Positions 51,363-63,456 of a DNA stretch of 64,000 bases are shown here, piece after piece; within the stretch, counting starts at the first letter, position 1, and each line of letters opens with the position of its first letter. Source of the stretch: Anarhynchus alexandrinus (Eukaryota; Chordata; Aves; Charadriiformes; Charadriidae). The position numbers were made by a program, and so were the translations under genes. Under the pieces are notes generated by a model. The model saw only the letters and a program-made list of their open reading frames with translations, ran no database searches and had not been told where the DNA came from. The DNA lies in assembly GCA_008711295.1 (NCBI GenBank), contig VUYV01000193.1:186001-250000 (forward strand), given 5' to 3'.

Positions 51363-54300
51363 CTATTAAAGTGCAATTTGTTGTTCAAATTTTTATTCAG
51401 GTGACCAGTGATGAGCACATATGTTCAGCTGATAAGCATATATCATGTTCAATTTAGCAAAGTGATTGCTTGTGCCTGTTCAATATAATTTAGGTCTATA
51501 AACATGGGTTGTTTTTCTCAAGGCTAAAAAGGATGTAAGTGTTGTAAAATTCCTTGACTGTAATGGTAGCAGAAAACCCAATTGATTATAAACCCAGAAA
51601 GTGTAACCAGGTAATCTGACATCCTGAAAAATAGGTTATACTATTTCAATCAGTGTTTATACCTATGTGCACTGGATATAATATGAGCCTAACATGAAGT
51701 AAAATATTCAGTCCTCATCTTAAAAGGTTGACAACAATACCATGGTAAACAATTAAAATAGAATAAGTTATGCAACCCTTAAAATTAAACAGCATTTTTA
51801 TAAATGACTCCATAGGAAAGCAAAAAATGACCTTACATGTCCCAACAATGTTCAGTGGTGTTATGTTGTTCTTTCCCTCTAGGGGGGAAAAATCTACCTA
51901 AAAAAATACAAAAAGAGAGAGGGCAGACTGCAGAGGATGTTTGTTCCCCCGCATATTATTTTTTCTTGCCGTTTGAAGGATACTTATTTTAACATAAGCC
52001 AAATTAAACTAACTGTCAAAAACTGACAAAGGAACTAAAAAGGTATAGAATCCACATTATTTTTTTAATAGCTTTTCCTTACTAGATTCCAAGTTGAAGG
52101 GCAAGAAAAAGTTTCTTAACTGCTTACATGACTTAGGAAACTTAGACCTCTGATCTATTACCCTTAGGGCAACTCCAGTGCTATATTCACACTCAAGCTG
52201 GTCTGGTAACCAAGGCAGCACAGTGATCCAGCCTAACAATTTACAATCTCAGTTATTTCAGGCACCTTCATTTTGCATATCAGCTGCTTGTGTAAATATA
52301 CTTTAAGTCACGTAAGCAAGTTCAGAAATTCTGTTACTGCTACTGCTGACATAAACTCCTATGAACCTTGACGTGCACAGACTAAACTCTGAATGTGTGT
52401 GGAACTCACTGACAGATCAAGACTGGTTTTTTTACATGACTCAAAAGGCGTTTAAACTGCTTTTGATCAAATGAAACTGAGAAATAAGACTCAGACGAAA
52501 CTCTCACAGTAGACACTGGGAAACTCTTTAACAACTTCAATAGGCTTTAAATCTGTTACTAAGCAACTAGTAGCCAAGTAGAAAAAAATGTTATTTTTCT
52601 ACTTTTAAATTTCCAGCAAGATTAATAAAAAGGTGGGGAAAACAATCACAAGGATTTAGCAGTGTTTTCTGGCAGTGAATTAGGTTTCTTTATCATTTGG
52701 TGACCAAGCAACTTTTCCAGCTCTTAGTTTTGTGTATTTCTTGTAATGCCCTATTTTTGCTTTCTTTTAGTATATCTATCACTTTTTTTTTTTTTTCCTA
52801 GACAATAGGAGTTGATCTTTATTCTAGTTAGTCTAGTTCTATTGAAGTGACCCCTTTCCCCCAGGTATTCCAAGTACCTTATGTACGCAGGTTAAATTAT
52901 AACTAGTTGCCAATCAAATTATTCTGATCAATTGGCAAAGTCTTCATTGAACAACTGTTCTAGCTTTTGTCTCCCCGTCACTTAAACAAGCAGTCTTCTC
53001 TGGCACATTTGGTGTAGCTCTGCTAAACAAACTCCAAACTGCAGGTCTCTGCACTGGCATGACACCTTGGTTGTTTTGTTTTTTTTTTTAAATTACATAT
53101 TCTAGAGCAAAAAGTTAGCACCAAAGGCTTTATCTCAGTGAATACTACTCATACTGAATGCTTCAGCTAGTTCATTGCCTCAGTAAAATTTCACAGCTAC
53201 AATTTTTCATCATTCCTGCCCTGACTACGCACCACAAATGTCCAGTAAGTATAACTAGTTGAAGACCAACTACCAGCAATGAGCCACACTCAGTGCAGTT
53301 ACAGGGGACCCTCTACTGAGCCAACAGCATTTATTGTCTTGCCATGGCATTCAGCTGGTGGGTTTAAACTTTTCACTTTGTGGCCTAGAAGCGAGCAAAT
53401 GACAAGTAGGATGAGGATAGGTTACACAGACTCCACATGACAAACTGTTCTATAGAAGCCCAGCTTACTTGAAACAATATACTGCCCACGTGTTGGAAAG
53501 CATGATCACAGGCTCATTATAAGCACATGATGGGTGTTATTGATATATTTGAGGAATGATCTGAAAGGAACTATGCACAATCTGGGAGAATAAAAATAGC
53601 TGGGGGATTTTCTATATTTTTAGGTTTTGGCTCAGTGACTCACAGACTGGAGAATCTTCCCGCCAACCAGGTTAGCGAGTAAAGGCGTAGGACCAGTGAA
53701 GACTATCGCATCTAATGGTCTGTTCAGCTATTGTTTTCTTAAGCACAGATTCTTTGTTTCTTGACATTTTCTTTATTTCTTTCCCTTTTCCTGACAAAGT
53801 CATAATTTTAATATAGATGAAGTTATCCAGTAAGTTAGTGATTGTTACCTAGACAGCAAAAATTACAAATACTTGAATTTTTTTTTTTCAAATGCTTGTT
53901 GTCTCTGTGTTTTTTCCTTATGCATCAAGCATTTCTTTCAGCTTGGATATTGCAAAAACAAACTTTTAATTTATGCTTTTGTTTACATTTGTTTCTAGCT
54001 AGTATGCTGAAAGGAACAATATCTGTATTTTCAAGACAAAGTCCTTTACCCGCTAAAATATAGTGTCCAATCACTTTTGTTTTCATAGGGTCTCTTGAAT
54101 ATTTGGGGATCAATGAGTGCTTATGAGTTGTTATACATCATTTATTTTATCAGTTATGCATAACATGCAGTATTTTTATTTTGATGGCCCTTGTGGAAAG
54201 TTATCACCAAAGACACAGGATGCCCCAAATCCATAACCAATTCTTGTTTCAAACTCAGAATTAAACTTTTCCTGCTATTGGCTTCATATCTCTGCCTGGG

Positions 54301-54510
54301 AAGACTTGTCTTCTTTTCAAAGAAGATATATAATTGATTTTAAAATTTTGCACAAAAAATAACAATACAGATTCCCTAGATCATGACTGCCTTTCTTTAA
54401 AATCTCATTTAAGATTATTAATGCCATAACAATTTGAAACAAATTGATGACTGAAGAAAATTATTCATGATGCAGAGGTCTGGTGCCAGGACACTAAAAT
54501 TACTACTTCA
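51363..54510. other. Single-copy AT-rich sequence, nothing recognised
   Basis: No gene, RNA or repeat family. T runs lie at 52784-52797, 53079-53089 and 53878-53889. Confidence 0.5.
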
Positions 54511-54585
54511 GTTCTATAAACACTCTGAACTCAAGACTCAAGTCTCAACTTCTCTCAAGTTCTATAAACACTCTGAACTCAAGAC
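54511..54585 (+). repeat. 27-base direct repeat abutting CR1
   Basis: A 27-base sequence starting GTTCTATAAACACTCTGAAC occurs perfectly at 54511-54537 and 54559-54585, 21 bases apart. The second copy ends where the CR1 begins. No third copy follows the CR1 3' end, so it is not a simple target-site duplication. Confidence 0.9.
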
Positions 54586-54966
54586 CTATCACTGACAAGT
54601 GATAGGACAAGAGGAAACGGGTTCAAGTTATGTCAGGGCAGGTTTAGATTGGATATTAGGAAGTATTTTTTCACTGAAAGGGTTATTAAACATTGGAATA
54701 GGCTGCCCAGAGAGGTGGTGGATTCACCATCCCTGGAGGTGTTTAAGAAAAGGGNNNNNNNNNNNNNNNNNNNNNNNNNNNNNNNNNNNNNNNNNNNNNN
54801 NNNNNNNNNNNNNNNNNNNNNNNNNNNNNNNNNNNNNNNNNNNNNNNNNNNNNNNNNNNNNNNNNNNNNNNNNNNNNNNNNCTCTTCAGGGTAGGTTAAC
54901 GGTTGGACTTGATGATCTTAAAGGTCCCTTCCAACCTCACTAATTCTATGATTCTATGATTCTATA
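54586..54966 (+). mobile_element. CR1 3' end containing a 127-base gap
   Basis: CR1 sequence starts at GACAAGTGATAGGACAAGAG. It continues with the frame [20 protein letters not shown] then [15 protein letters not shown], and ends after the gap with GGACTTGATGATCTTAAAGG, TTCCAACC and ATTCTATG octamers. It is 5'-truncated. The element on both sides shows that the gap lies inside CR1. Confidence 0.93.
54755..54881. other. 127-base assembly gap (N)
   Basis: A run of 127 N inside the CR1 3' region. In related CR1 copies the corresponding spacing is shorter (a few tens of bases), so the gap length may be an estimate or may hide extra sequence. Confidence 0.98.
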
Positions 54967-55609
54967 CATTTATTTCCCTCTTTTACACTCTGCTTACCCT
55001 AAACATTCCAATGCTCAACTCAAACAAGCACATAAACAGATGCAGGAGCCTCTGGAGCTGTGACTATAGAGCTTCAGCTGCCGATAGCCTGGTCTTGCAG
55101 AAATAAAGCAGTGAAGACCAATTTCCTGGAAGATACAGAACACCTTAGCTGTACATAAACTTCCTCTGCAGAACACCTGCTGCTTGAACTAGCTTCTATG
55201 GAGACATCAGCTTAAAGTTAATTTCCTTGAAGTTCAAATTGTGGCAAGTACTAATTTTACACAACAGTCCACAGCAAAATGATGAGCAGATATCACTGTT
55301 ACTTTGGCCTATACAATATACAAAGGGCAACAAAATCATGAGGACAACTGTACTCAGTGTACAACACTTCCATTGACCCCTACGTTGTTTCTAACAATGC
55401 ATGCCCCTAGAATAATGCAAAATCACAGCTTTTCTCTACACTACTGTCACCAATTCCAACAATTTGTACTGAAAGAACCTCCTTGGCCAAAAATGGTATT
55501 TTTACAGGGATTTTTAGATAGCCTCTACTGGATTTCTTTTTCCATGAGAATATCCAGTTATCTTACAAAATTTTAGTGTTCACAGCAGCTTGCAAAAGTG
55601 AATCCATAG
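54967..55609. other. Single-copy spacer
   Basis: No element or exon recognised between the CR1 above and the ancient CR1 below. Confidence 0.5.
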
Positions 55610-56300
55610 CTCTGCTACACCCTACGTGGAGAACAATCTCCTTTGGTTTGCTTTGCCATGGGCTAGTTTTATCTGAAGCTCCCTAGTTCTTATACTGGGT
55701 GCAAAAAGAAGAAGCCATTTCCTATACATCTTCTTGTTGTAACTGATGGTGTTATAGATACAGATTTATGCTATTCATTCTTCCTGTGAGGGAAGCCATC
55801 CACATTTTTGATTACCCTTGTCACCCTTCTCCGAAGCTTTTTCAGTTGCTGCTTTTTTAATTTTCTGTGATCAGTTAAATGAGTAATCTGCATATCAATC
55901 AAAATAATAGGTCCCACAGATTTATAAAGGGCACTAGTAACACTCTCTATTTTTTTCTCTGTTCTTGTCCCAGTAATTTTCAAATTTTTTTGACTGCTAC
56001 TAGGCAATGCTATTTCTGTAGAACCTCCTGTTTCAGTTATTATTTGTGGGTGATGCTCCTTCACTTACAAAATTACAGGCTCTGTCCTAAGATACCTCCT
56101 TTCTCCCTTAAAATGTTACTTCACATTTACCCATGCTGAACTTCATTTGCCATTGTATTGTCCTGTATTTCAGTTTCATACAGTGTTTTTCCAGTTCTTG
56201 ATATCTGCCCCTACCTGTAATAACTTAGTATAGGCAATATACTTTCTTACCTAATGATACATACTCCTTTTCCATTTCATTGGTAAATCTACAGAGCTGC
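55610..56300 (-). mobile_element. Ancient CR1 fragment
   Basis: Read on the plus strand, this is a reverse CR1 of the old amniote type: GCTCCCTAGTTCTTATACTG (3' region), then ATTACCCTTGTCACCCTTCT (complement of a QRRATKMI-like block; the minus-strand frame reads LRRRVTRVIKNVDGF). Next is CACAGATTTATAAAGGGCAC, then TTTTTTTGACTGCTACTAGG, then ACATTTACCCATGCTGAACT for the LHLxxLNFI-like region. The landmark order matches ancient CR1 copies known from turtles and crocodilians, with heavy decay and no intact frame. I recognise it by landmarks; the ends are approximate. Confidence 0.7.
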
Positions 56301-56496
56301 CTGCACCTGCAGAGTTGCAGAGTCCCTGAAAAACTCATTGAGTGATCTTGCTATGCTGTGAAAACTGGCCATTTCATCTGGCCATTAGCTATTTTTCAGC
56401 AAACCACCTGGTTATACAAGGACCTATCTTCTTTAATACTCAAATAGTGTTGAGGGATTTTGACAAATGACTTCTGGAAATGAAAGAGGATGTATC

Positions 56497-56678
56497 TCTA
56501 CTCAGCATTGGTAAGGCCATGCCTGGAGTCCCGTGTCCAGTACAAAAGAGACATGGACATACTGGAAAGAGTCCAATGAAGGGCCACTAAGATGATGAAG
56601 GGACTGGAGTATCTCTTCTGTGAGGAAAGGCTGAGAAAGCTGTCACTGTTCAGCCTGGTGAAAAGAAGACTCACGGGA
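56497..56678 (+). mobile_element. Older CR1, left part, split by a younger CR1
   Basis: RT C-terminal codons CLESRVQYKRDMDILERVQ-like, then RATKMMKGLEYL, EERLRKLSLFSLVKRRLTG, ending at 56678. The next codons of this element ([13 protein letters not shown]) are found only at 57675, after the inserted CR1. Confidence 0.9.
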
Positions 56679-57674
56679 AATAGCTGGAGGTCTGTAACTA
56701 GCGATGTTCCCCAGGCATGAGTACTGGGTCCAGTCCTGTTCAACATATTCATCAATGACCTAGATGAGGGGACAGAGTGTACCCTCAGAAAGTTTGCTGA
56801 TGACACAAAACTGGGAGGGGTGGGTGACACACCGGAAGGCTGTGCCACCATTCAGCAAGACCTGGGCATGCTAGAGAGTTGGGCCGAGAGAAATCTTATG
56901 AAGTTCAACAAGGGCAAGTGTAGGGTCCTGCACCTGGGGAGCAATAACCCCATGCATTGGTACAGGTTAGGGGCTGACCTGCTGGAAAACAGCTCTGCAG
57001 AGAGAGACCTGGGAGTCCTGGTGGACAACGAGTTGATCGTGAGCCAGCAATGTGCCATGGTGGCCAAGAAGGCCAATGGCATCCTGGGGTGCACTAGAAA
57101 GAGTGTGGCCAGCAGGTTGAGTGAGGTTATCCTCCCCCTCTGTTCTGCCCTGATGAAGACACATCTGGAGTATTGTGTCCAGTTCTGGGCTCCCCAGTTC
57201 AAGAAAGACAAGGAAATACTGGAGAGCGTACAGCAGAGGGCTACGAAGATGATCAAGGGACTGGGGCATCTCTCTTATGAGGAAAGGCTGATATACCTGG
57301 GTCTGTTTAGCCTGGAGAAGAGAAGACTGAGAGGGAATATTATCTATGCTTACAAATATCTAAACGGTGGGTGTTAAAAGGATGGGAACAATTGTTTTTT
57401 TCAGTGCTGCCTGGTGACAGGACAAGGGGCAACAGGCACAAACTGGAACACGGGAAATTCCATCTCAACATGAGGAAAAACGTCTTTACTTTGAGTGTGG
57501 CAGAGCACTGCAACAGGCTGCCCAGAGAGGCTGTGGAGTCTCCTTCTCTGGAGATAGGATTCCACCTGGATGCGTTCCTGTGCAACCTGCTCTAGGAGAA
57601 CCTGGTTTGGCAGGGGGGTTGGACTAGATGATCTCTGAAGGTCCCTTCGAACCCCTACCATCCTGTGATTCTGT
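56679..57674 (+). mobile_element. Younger CR1 inserted into an older CR1
   Basis: About 1.0 kb, 5'-truncated within the RT (SWRSVTSDVPQA, then an in-frame TGA at 56718-56720, then [17 protein letters not shown]). The FADD motif is at 56793-56804. A long open frame then runs to 57377 ([20 protein letters not shown]-like [56 protein letters not shown]). The 3' part (NRLPREAVESPSLE) and the 3' UTR finish in ATCCTGTGATTCTGTG. It uses the ATTCTGTG octamer. The stop and the truncation make it inactive. Confidence 0.95.
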
Positions 57675-57997
57675 GATCTTATTAATGTATATAAATACCT
57701 GAAGGGAGGGTGCAAAGAAGATGGAGCCAGGCTTTTCTTAGTTGTGCCCAGTCACAGAACAAGAGGCACAAACTGAAACATGGGAGGATCCCTCTGAATT
57801 TAAGGAGACACTTTTTACTGAGAGGGTGACTAAGCACTGGCACAGGTTGCCCAGAGTGGTTGTGGAGTCTACTTCCCTGGAGATATTCAAAAGCTGGACA
57901 ACCAGCTGTAGGTGATAGGGCCGCTGGACGAGATGACCTCCAGAGATCCCTTCCAACCTCAGACACTCTGTGATTCTGTCATTCTGTGATTCTGTAA
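57675..57997 (+). mobile_element. Older CR1, right part
   Basis: The split element resumes with [20 protein letters not shown], exactly following RRLTG at 56678. It continues through the 3' UTR to TTCCAACC and imperfect ATTCTGTG octamers ending near 57997. Frameshifts and stops make it look older than its insert. Confidence 0.9.
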
Positions 57998-59905
57998 TAT
58001 CAACCAAACATTCTGTATCCACATGCTTGGATAGAAAGTGGAGTTCTCAGAAGGAGCTCCAACAAGTTTCAGAGACACTGTATTTTCTTCATCTCAGGCT
58101 ATTTTACAATGAAGAAAATAGTTTTTAAACTGATTTTGAGCCCATGGTTCTTAAAAGTTGTAGAAAACTCTTTTAAAAGAGCCATGACAACATGTTTTAA
58201 AAAGCAACTACTTCATACACTAATGCCTTCCCAAAAGAATTCCACGTGGTCTGCAAATAGCCAAGTTAATTGGTTACACAAGAGATTTAATTGTTCCCCC
58301 CAAAAGCCAGTATGCTCCTTCATTTTAAAATACCCTAATAGAGATAATAATGAAAATCAAATTCTATACGCTCCTAAAATTATAGACTAGAAAACAAACC
58401 ATTTTTTATTTTGCCAACTGACATCCTTCTTTCCTCCTTTTTCTCAGTTTTTATTACAGATTATGTATACAAACTTGGGACGATGTAAAATGATCTAAGT
58501 TTCCCTTGCATCAGTTCCAGAGTACTAAGTGAACAATTCTCTAGAGAAAGCCTGAACTGAACATCTGCAAACTGTTGCAAAAATAGCCTATACTAGAAAG
58601 AGCTCTGAGAAACTTACTTTAAAAAATGTGTGTAGTTTGCATGGGTTGCGTTTTTGCTACCTGAGAGACACAGAGACTGCACAACTCTTCCAGGGGGCTT
58701 CAGGAACTCTCCCTCAAATGTGTGTTGTTGTTTGGAGATGTGTCTATGACTTACAGTCTCTCACTTCTGAACCTATTCTATGACCTCCTGTGTCATCTCC
58801 CTCAATATCATTTTGCAGATGTACAACTTCTACCACCTTCTTTCTCCATGACAGACAGATTGCCTAGACAACTCCTTTCCAGACCTGTCACATGAGAAGA
58901 CAAACTAAATAACCATAACAGTAGTTTATATGAAAATGCACATTTTTCATGAAAAGCTGCCTTCCCCAATATCATGCTCCAATACATCAGCAAACCTGAC
59001 TGTTAATCAGCAACTCTGGTTGTAGGCTACTGATGAATACAAAACTGTTCTTTGCTTGTAGATAACCACCAAAATCAAAAGGGGTTATTTTATTTTGTTT
59101 GTTTTGGTTTTCATATGAGCTCAGAATTGCTAACTCCCCTGATGAAAAGTTAATGAACTTGACCATATGTTTAAGTTCACAGCCAATATCAGCCAAACTT
59201 AGCAAATTTCATAGATCAAAAACATTCTTATGTCCTCAATGAATAGTGGTTAAGACATTCGAACGCATGAAAATTATGTCTGTACAGAGTCAACCCTGCA
59301 AGCATTCAATAAAAAATGTCAAAGAACCAGATCAATTTTAGCTAATTAAATGTTCATTTCAACTTTACAAGTGTGTTATGTCACAAGCGCCTCACCAGAT
59401 TTATGCCTTTTTCCTTTCTTACACAAGAATTCACTGGTAAAACAGTGAACAGAAATATAATCCTTTGTCTCTCACTTCAGTGTTCAAGCCACTAGATCAG
59501 GCTTCCAGGTCAAAGGATTCAGCAATGTCTGTGGAAAATTTTACCTGTATTCAGCAGGTCATACTTTCCCACCTTCCCACCAGACTTTGAAAGACAGGAA
59601 TATGAAATGGGGAAGTAGTTGGAAGCCATTGTATAAAAATTGTTCAAGAAATCCCTGTTCCAAACAGCCACAGATGTACAACATGCATCACAGGGATCAC
59701 AGTGGCTATTCTTTGACTATATGGGTGTAATTATGGGTATTTTATCAGTAAATCAAGAGAACAAAGTCCAAACCAGTAGTGCAGTAAGAATTCCAATGCT
59801 GTACAGAAACCCATTTTTTAAGACCATTATCTGATAAAAAGTGATTCTGAAGGACTGTTTTCCCTTATTTATTCATTCTGAACGGTACCAATGATGAGAT
59901 TACTT

Positions 59906-59930
59906 GGGGGGGGTGGGGGAGGGGGGGGGG
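59906..59930 (+). repeat. G-rich tract, possible G-quadruplex
   Basis: G8, T, G5, A, G10 in 25 bases. It is followed six bases later by an unresolved base (N at 59936). Runs of this kind can fold into four-stranded DNA and are hard to sequence. Confidence 0.9.
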
Positions 59931-60713
59931 AGCGTNTTCAGTATTTCTTACTTGTTGCACACTTTAATCAGTGTATAAACATTTGTGACTCTTGCAGGTA
60001 AACTGAACTAGAGGAAGTCAATCTCTGTGGGAGGCTGAATGAGTCTCAGTGACAATTCATCAGACAGGTAATGCAAAATAGCTGTTTGCAACAGAGTATC
60101 CTAGAAAAATATTCCATTTCCAAATACCACCTAAATATTTAATCCTTTTTTTTTTTGTAATGCCACAAGCATACAATCTTTGATTTACTGAAAAGTACTC
60201 ACTTCTGTCTCTCTTCTCTTTTTTTCACTGAAATAAGGAAGTCCCTTCTTGCAGATCCAATTCCTTTTGCATCAGTTTCTATATTAGAGCATTTGCTATA
60301 CAAAACTGAACTAACTTCCTATTCTAAACCTGGATAATCCTATTTCAAACACTGTAAATGTTAAATTGGAGTGAAATATGACCTTTTAATGGCAACCACT
60401 GCAACAACATTGAAAAGGAGAGCTGGTATAAAAGTAACTTTTGAGCCCTTTAAGGATATAATTAGGAAAAAAAAAAGCATATAGGTAAAACCGGACAGGA
60501 GCAAAGGTCACAGAAACATGGATCCAGAGACAAACTGCCTTGCCAAGTGTCAACAGAATTGTTACTTCACTGGGGCTAACTTTCTGTTCCAAAAGGAGGT
60601 TCAAAGCAGAAAGATTTGAGGTAATCACATGAGCAGGAAATGTTTAATGAGCAATAACCAGATAGTTGTGCTACCCTCACATTTGTGTCAGATACCCAAA
60701 CCTCATTTTTTAG

Positions 60714-60917
60714 TCCAGATGCGTGGTTTACATGCGCTTACCAGTCAAGGAATAGAAAATATTCTAGGAAACTAGAACAGCTAAGGCAAAACTCAATTTT
60801 TTCTGCTATTCCAGATGAATATAAAGTTTCAGCCATCCTTGCAGCATTTTTTCTAAACTGTAATGGAATTATGGATGTTCAGAGATATATGAATTTCATT
60901 GCTCATCTCCTAGAATG
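60714..60917 (+). CDS. Weak candidate exon
   Basis: Plus strand: acceptor CCTCATTTTTTAG, 204 open bases, donor GTAAGG. The frame enters after one base and reads CAYQSRNRKYSRKLEQLR, then QNSIFSAIPDEYKVSAILAA, then MDVQRYMNFIAHLLEW. The charged first half and the helical second half look protein-like. No family recognised and no neighbouring exon found on this strand. Chance is a real alternative. Confidence 0.2.
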
Positions 60918-62360
60918 GTAAGGGGATATAAGGGAGTGTTTCACCTGTCTGGGTTAAACTTAGAACCTTGAAGCTCAAGACACAAAAGGTGGCACCAGCC
61001 AGACCTTAGAGCACTCCAGCACCAGACTCTCCCCCCTGTTGTTCTGGTGGTACAGAGAACACTAAAACTGTGTTACAGTAAATTGACCCATCCTTGTTTG
61101 CTCCAAAAGAACTTATCCTTAAAGGATTTACCTGTCATATAAAATGAACATTGGAGAACTATTAAATTGTTCAACTGTGCCATTTCAACAATACCCTAGA
61201 AAATTACTTCTCCACAGCAAACTTAGGTTTTCTTGGAGGTCCCATTTCGTAGATGAAAATTAGGACTGAGGAGGCTGCCTCTCCCTCCAGATTGATAAAA
61301 CAAACAGAGAGGAGGAAAATACACCCTTGGTTGCCATCTTCAAAAGCTTGCTTGGCTAAAACACATAGCAGACAAGACAAACTTTTCCTTCAACCTGCTC
61401 CTTTTTAAATGCACAAGTCACAGAGGGTAAAATGTGATACCAACCTCCAGAAATTAAAGCACCAGACTACCACTACTAGAAGATGATCTCATACACATGT
61501 AAATTAGCAAGAAAGCTGGCTTTCGGTGCTTTAAGATTAAATCAAGTTCACAGATAAAGATCACTTTGTTTATCATAGTGTTTATTACAGTCAAACAATA
61601 TGAGCTGAATGTGTTTGTTGCCAAAGGCAATAAAAAGGTCTACTTTCTACAAAGCAGTATAATACTTCACATAACAACTGAGAAAGCTCCTGGTCTCTTT
61701 TGCAGAGAAAGCATGCTCAAAGGGAAAATAGATGCGTGAGCGCAGCCTGCATGATTCAGCACCTTGCCTTTTGGGGGTTAAACTGGGAAGTCGGTTTTAT
61801 ATGTAGTTGCTTTTCCAGCTGTTGAAAAGCACTGTTTTGAAATATTCCTTCCTCTGCCACCAAAGTATTGAGCCACTCCAAATAAATTTAATAATATTTC
61901 ATTTTTTCTCAGACATGAATGCTTGCTGCAGAATTTTTTTTTACAATTTAGCCGTGAACCCAGGTGTGAAAGTCAAAACCAGCTCAGCAGAGCCACAAAA
62001 TTCCCCCATCAACTAGTGGTAACCTTTATACCTTATAGAAGCTAATTTCAGCCAAAGGCCACAAGCCCTTAATGTAAGTCTCCCTAGAGCAACACACAGA
62101 TTCTTCTAACTGCTAAAGAGAGTGAAGGGCTAAAAGTACAGGAAATAATAAAGGAAAGTGGTATGACCACTCACATGCACAGAAAGGGCAGATGTAGGTA
62201 GTCAATACAAGGTAATTGTCCCCAGAGGACAAATATTGCTGTATTGGTACTGATCAGGAGTCAGTGAGTTGATTTACCCAATTTTCTTATGTTGAATAAG
62301 AGCATTCATGAACAAGTCTTCACCAGGGATGGACGAGGAACAATATTGTAAATCTTTCAG

Positions 62361-62732
62361 TTAGATTTTTAGAATCAGACCAAAATTATTATTCCCCAAG
62401 AAGAGGATTTTTTTCAATAAAAATGATATAATATGTGGTAGCATAACAGCATCACCAAACAAATCAGACCCAGTTATCATCCAAAACCTCATCTGAAATT
62501 TCTTAAAAGCAACAAATTCACAAAGGGTTTCTAAACCCATGGAGACTATTGAGATTGGCTTGTGATGAGTTAAATTGTCTGCAATGAAATGAGGAACTAC
62601 AGATCTGCCTCTTGAAAAGAATGTGGCAGCCAGTTCACTTTTCTCCTCATTTCTCTTTGCTTTTAAGAAAGCAAAGTTTTGTATCCAGCTGCACAGTCCC
62701 AAAAACATGGAGATCAATATAGTTATTTTCAT
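62361..62732 (-). CDS. 123-codon open frame, unassigned
   Basis: The minus-strand frame begins MKITILISMFLGLCSWIQNF, which resembles a signal peptide, followed by a basic stretch (LKAKRNEEKSELAA) and a mixed remainder. No domain, promoter or splice context supports it. It may be chance. Confidence 0.12.
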   Translation of the reverse strand: MKITILISMFLGLCSWIQNFAFLKAKRNEEKSELAATFFSRGRSVVPHFIADNLTHHKPISIVSMGLETLCEFVAFKKFQMRFWMITGSDLFGDAVMLPHIISFLLKKILFLGNNNFGLILKI

Positions 62733-63456
62733 GTATTCTATGGTTTACTTAGCATACAGTGGAAAAGGGTATTTTTCCAGATACTGACAACAAATATGAT
62801 GCTCATACATTTTTAAAAAGAAAAAAAAATGGGAAAATAAAAATTATTTTTTAAAAAAAGCAAAAAACTGCAAACAAACAAAAGCCAAAACCCAGGAGAT
62901 ACTGTAACAGAAGTGTATGTGAATAGTTTGGTTTTGCCTTTCAGAACCTGGACGGAAATTAGAGTAGAGCCTGGCTCATACTCAGAACACCCACTCGACA
63001 AAAGAGGTTTAAAACAGCCAAACAATCCGCCTAACAGCAAGAGGCATGTTGTAAAAGAGGAGTTTGTGCTATGTGACAGCCAAGCTTTTCAGCAAAACAG
63101 CTTTTAAACAAGGGCATATGCTGAAGAGGATTCCAAAGTATTTTTTTTCTAAGAGGCAAAACAACTTTTAAAGACATTAAAACAGGTTTAATTAAAAATC
63201 TTAACATGTTTTTACCAAAGCAAAATAAAATCACTCATCTTCCTGAATTTGTTTATTTCGGGATAAAAGCACATGCAATCTAAGTAAAATAACCAAGTAA
63301 GTATACAGACAAGTATACCATGTCAAAAGACGCTGATGATTACAGCACACAGTCTGCAGAGAGTTTTCCCTTTCTACAAGTGAATTACAACACAAAATTA
63401 ATTGTAAAGCAGAACTCAGATACAACTGATGCTAAAAGAAGTCCTTAGAACTAGTT

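Larger units (their letters stand above)
57998..63456. other. Single-copy AT-rich sequence
   Basis: No repeat family recognised. It contains a candidate exon at 60714-60917, a G-rich tract at 59906-59930 and an unassigned 123-codon frame at 62361-62732. Confidence 0.5.
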
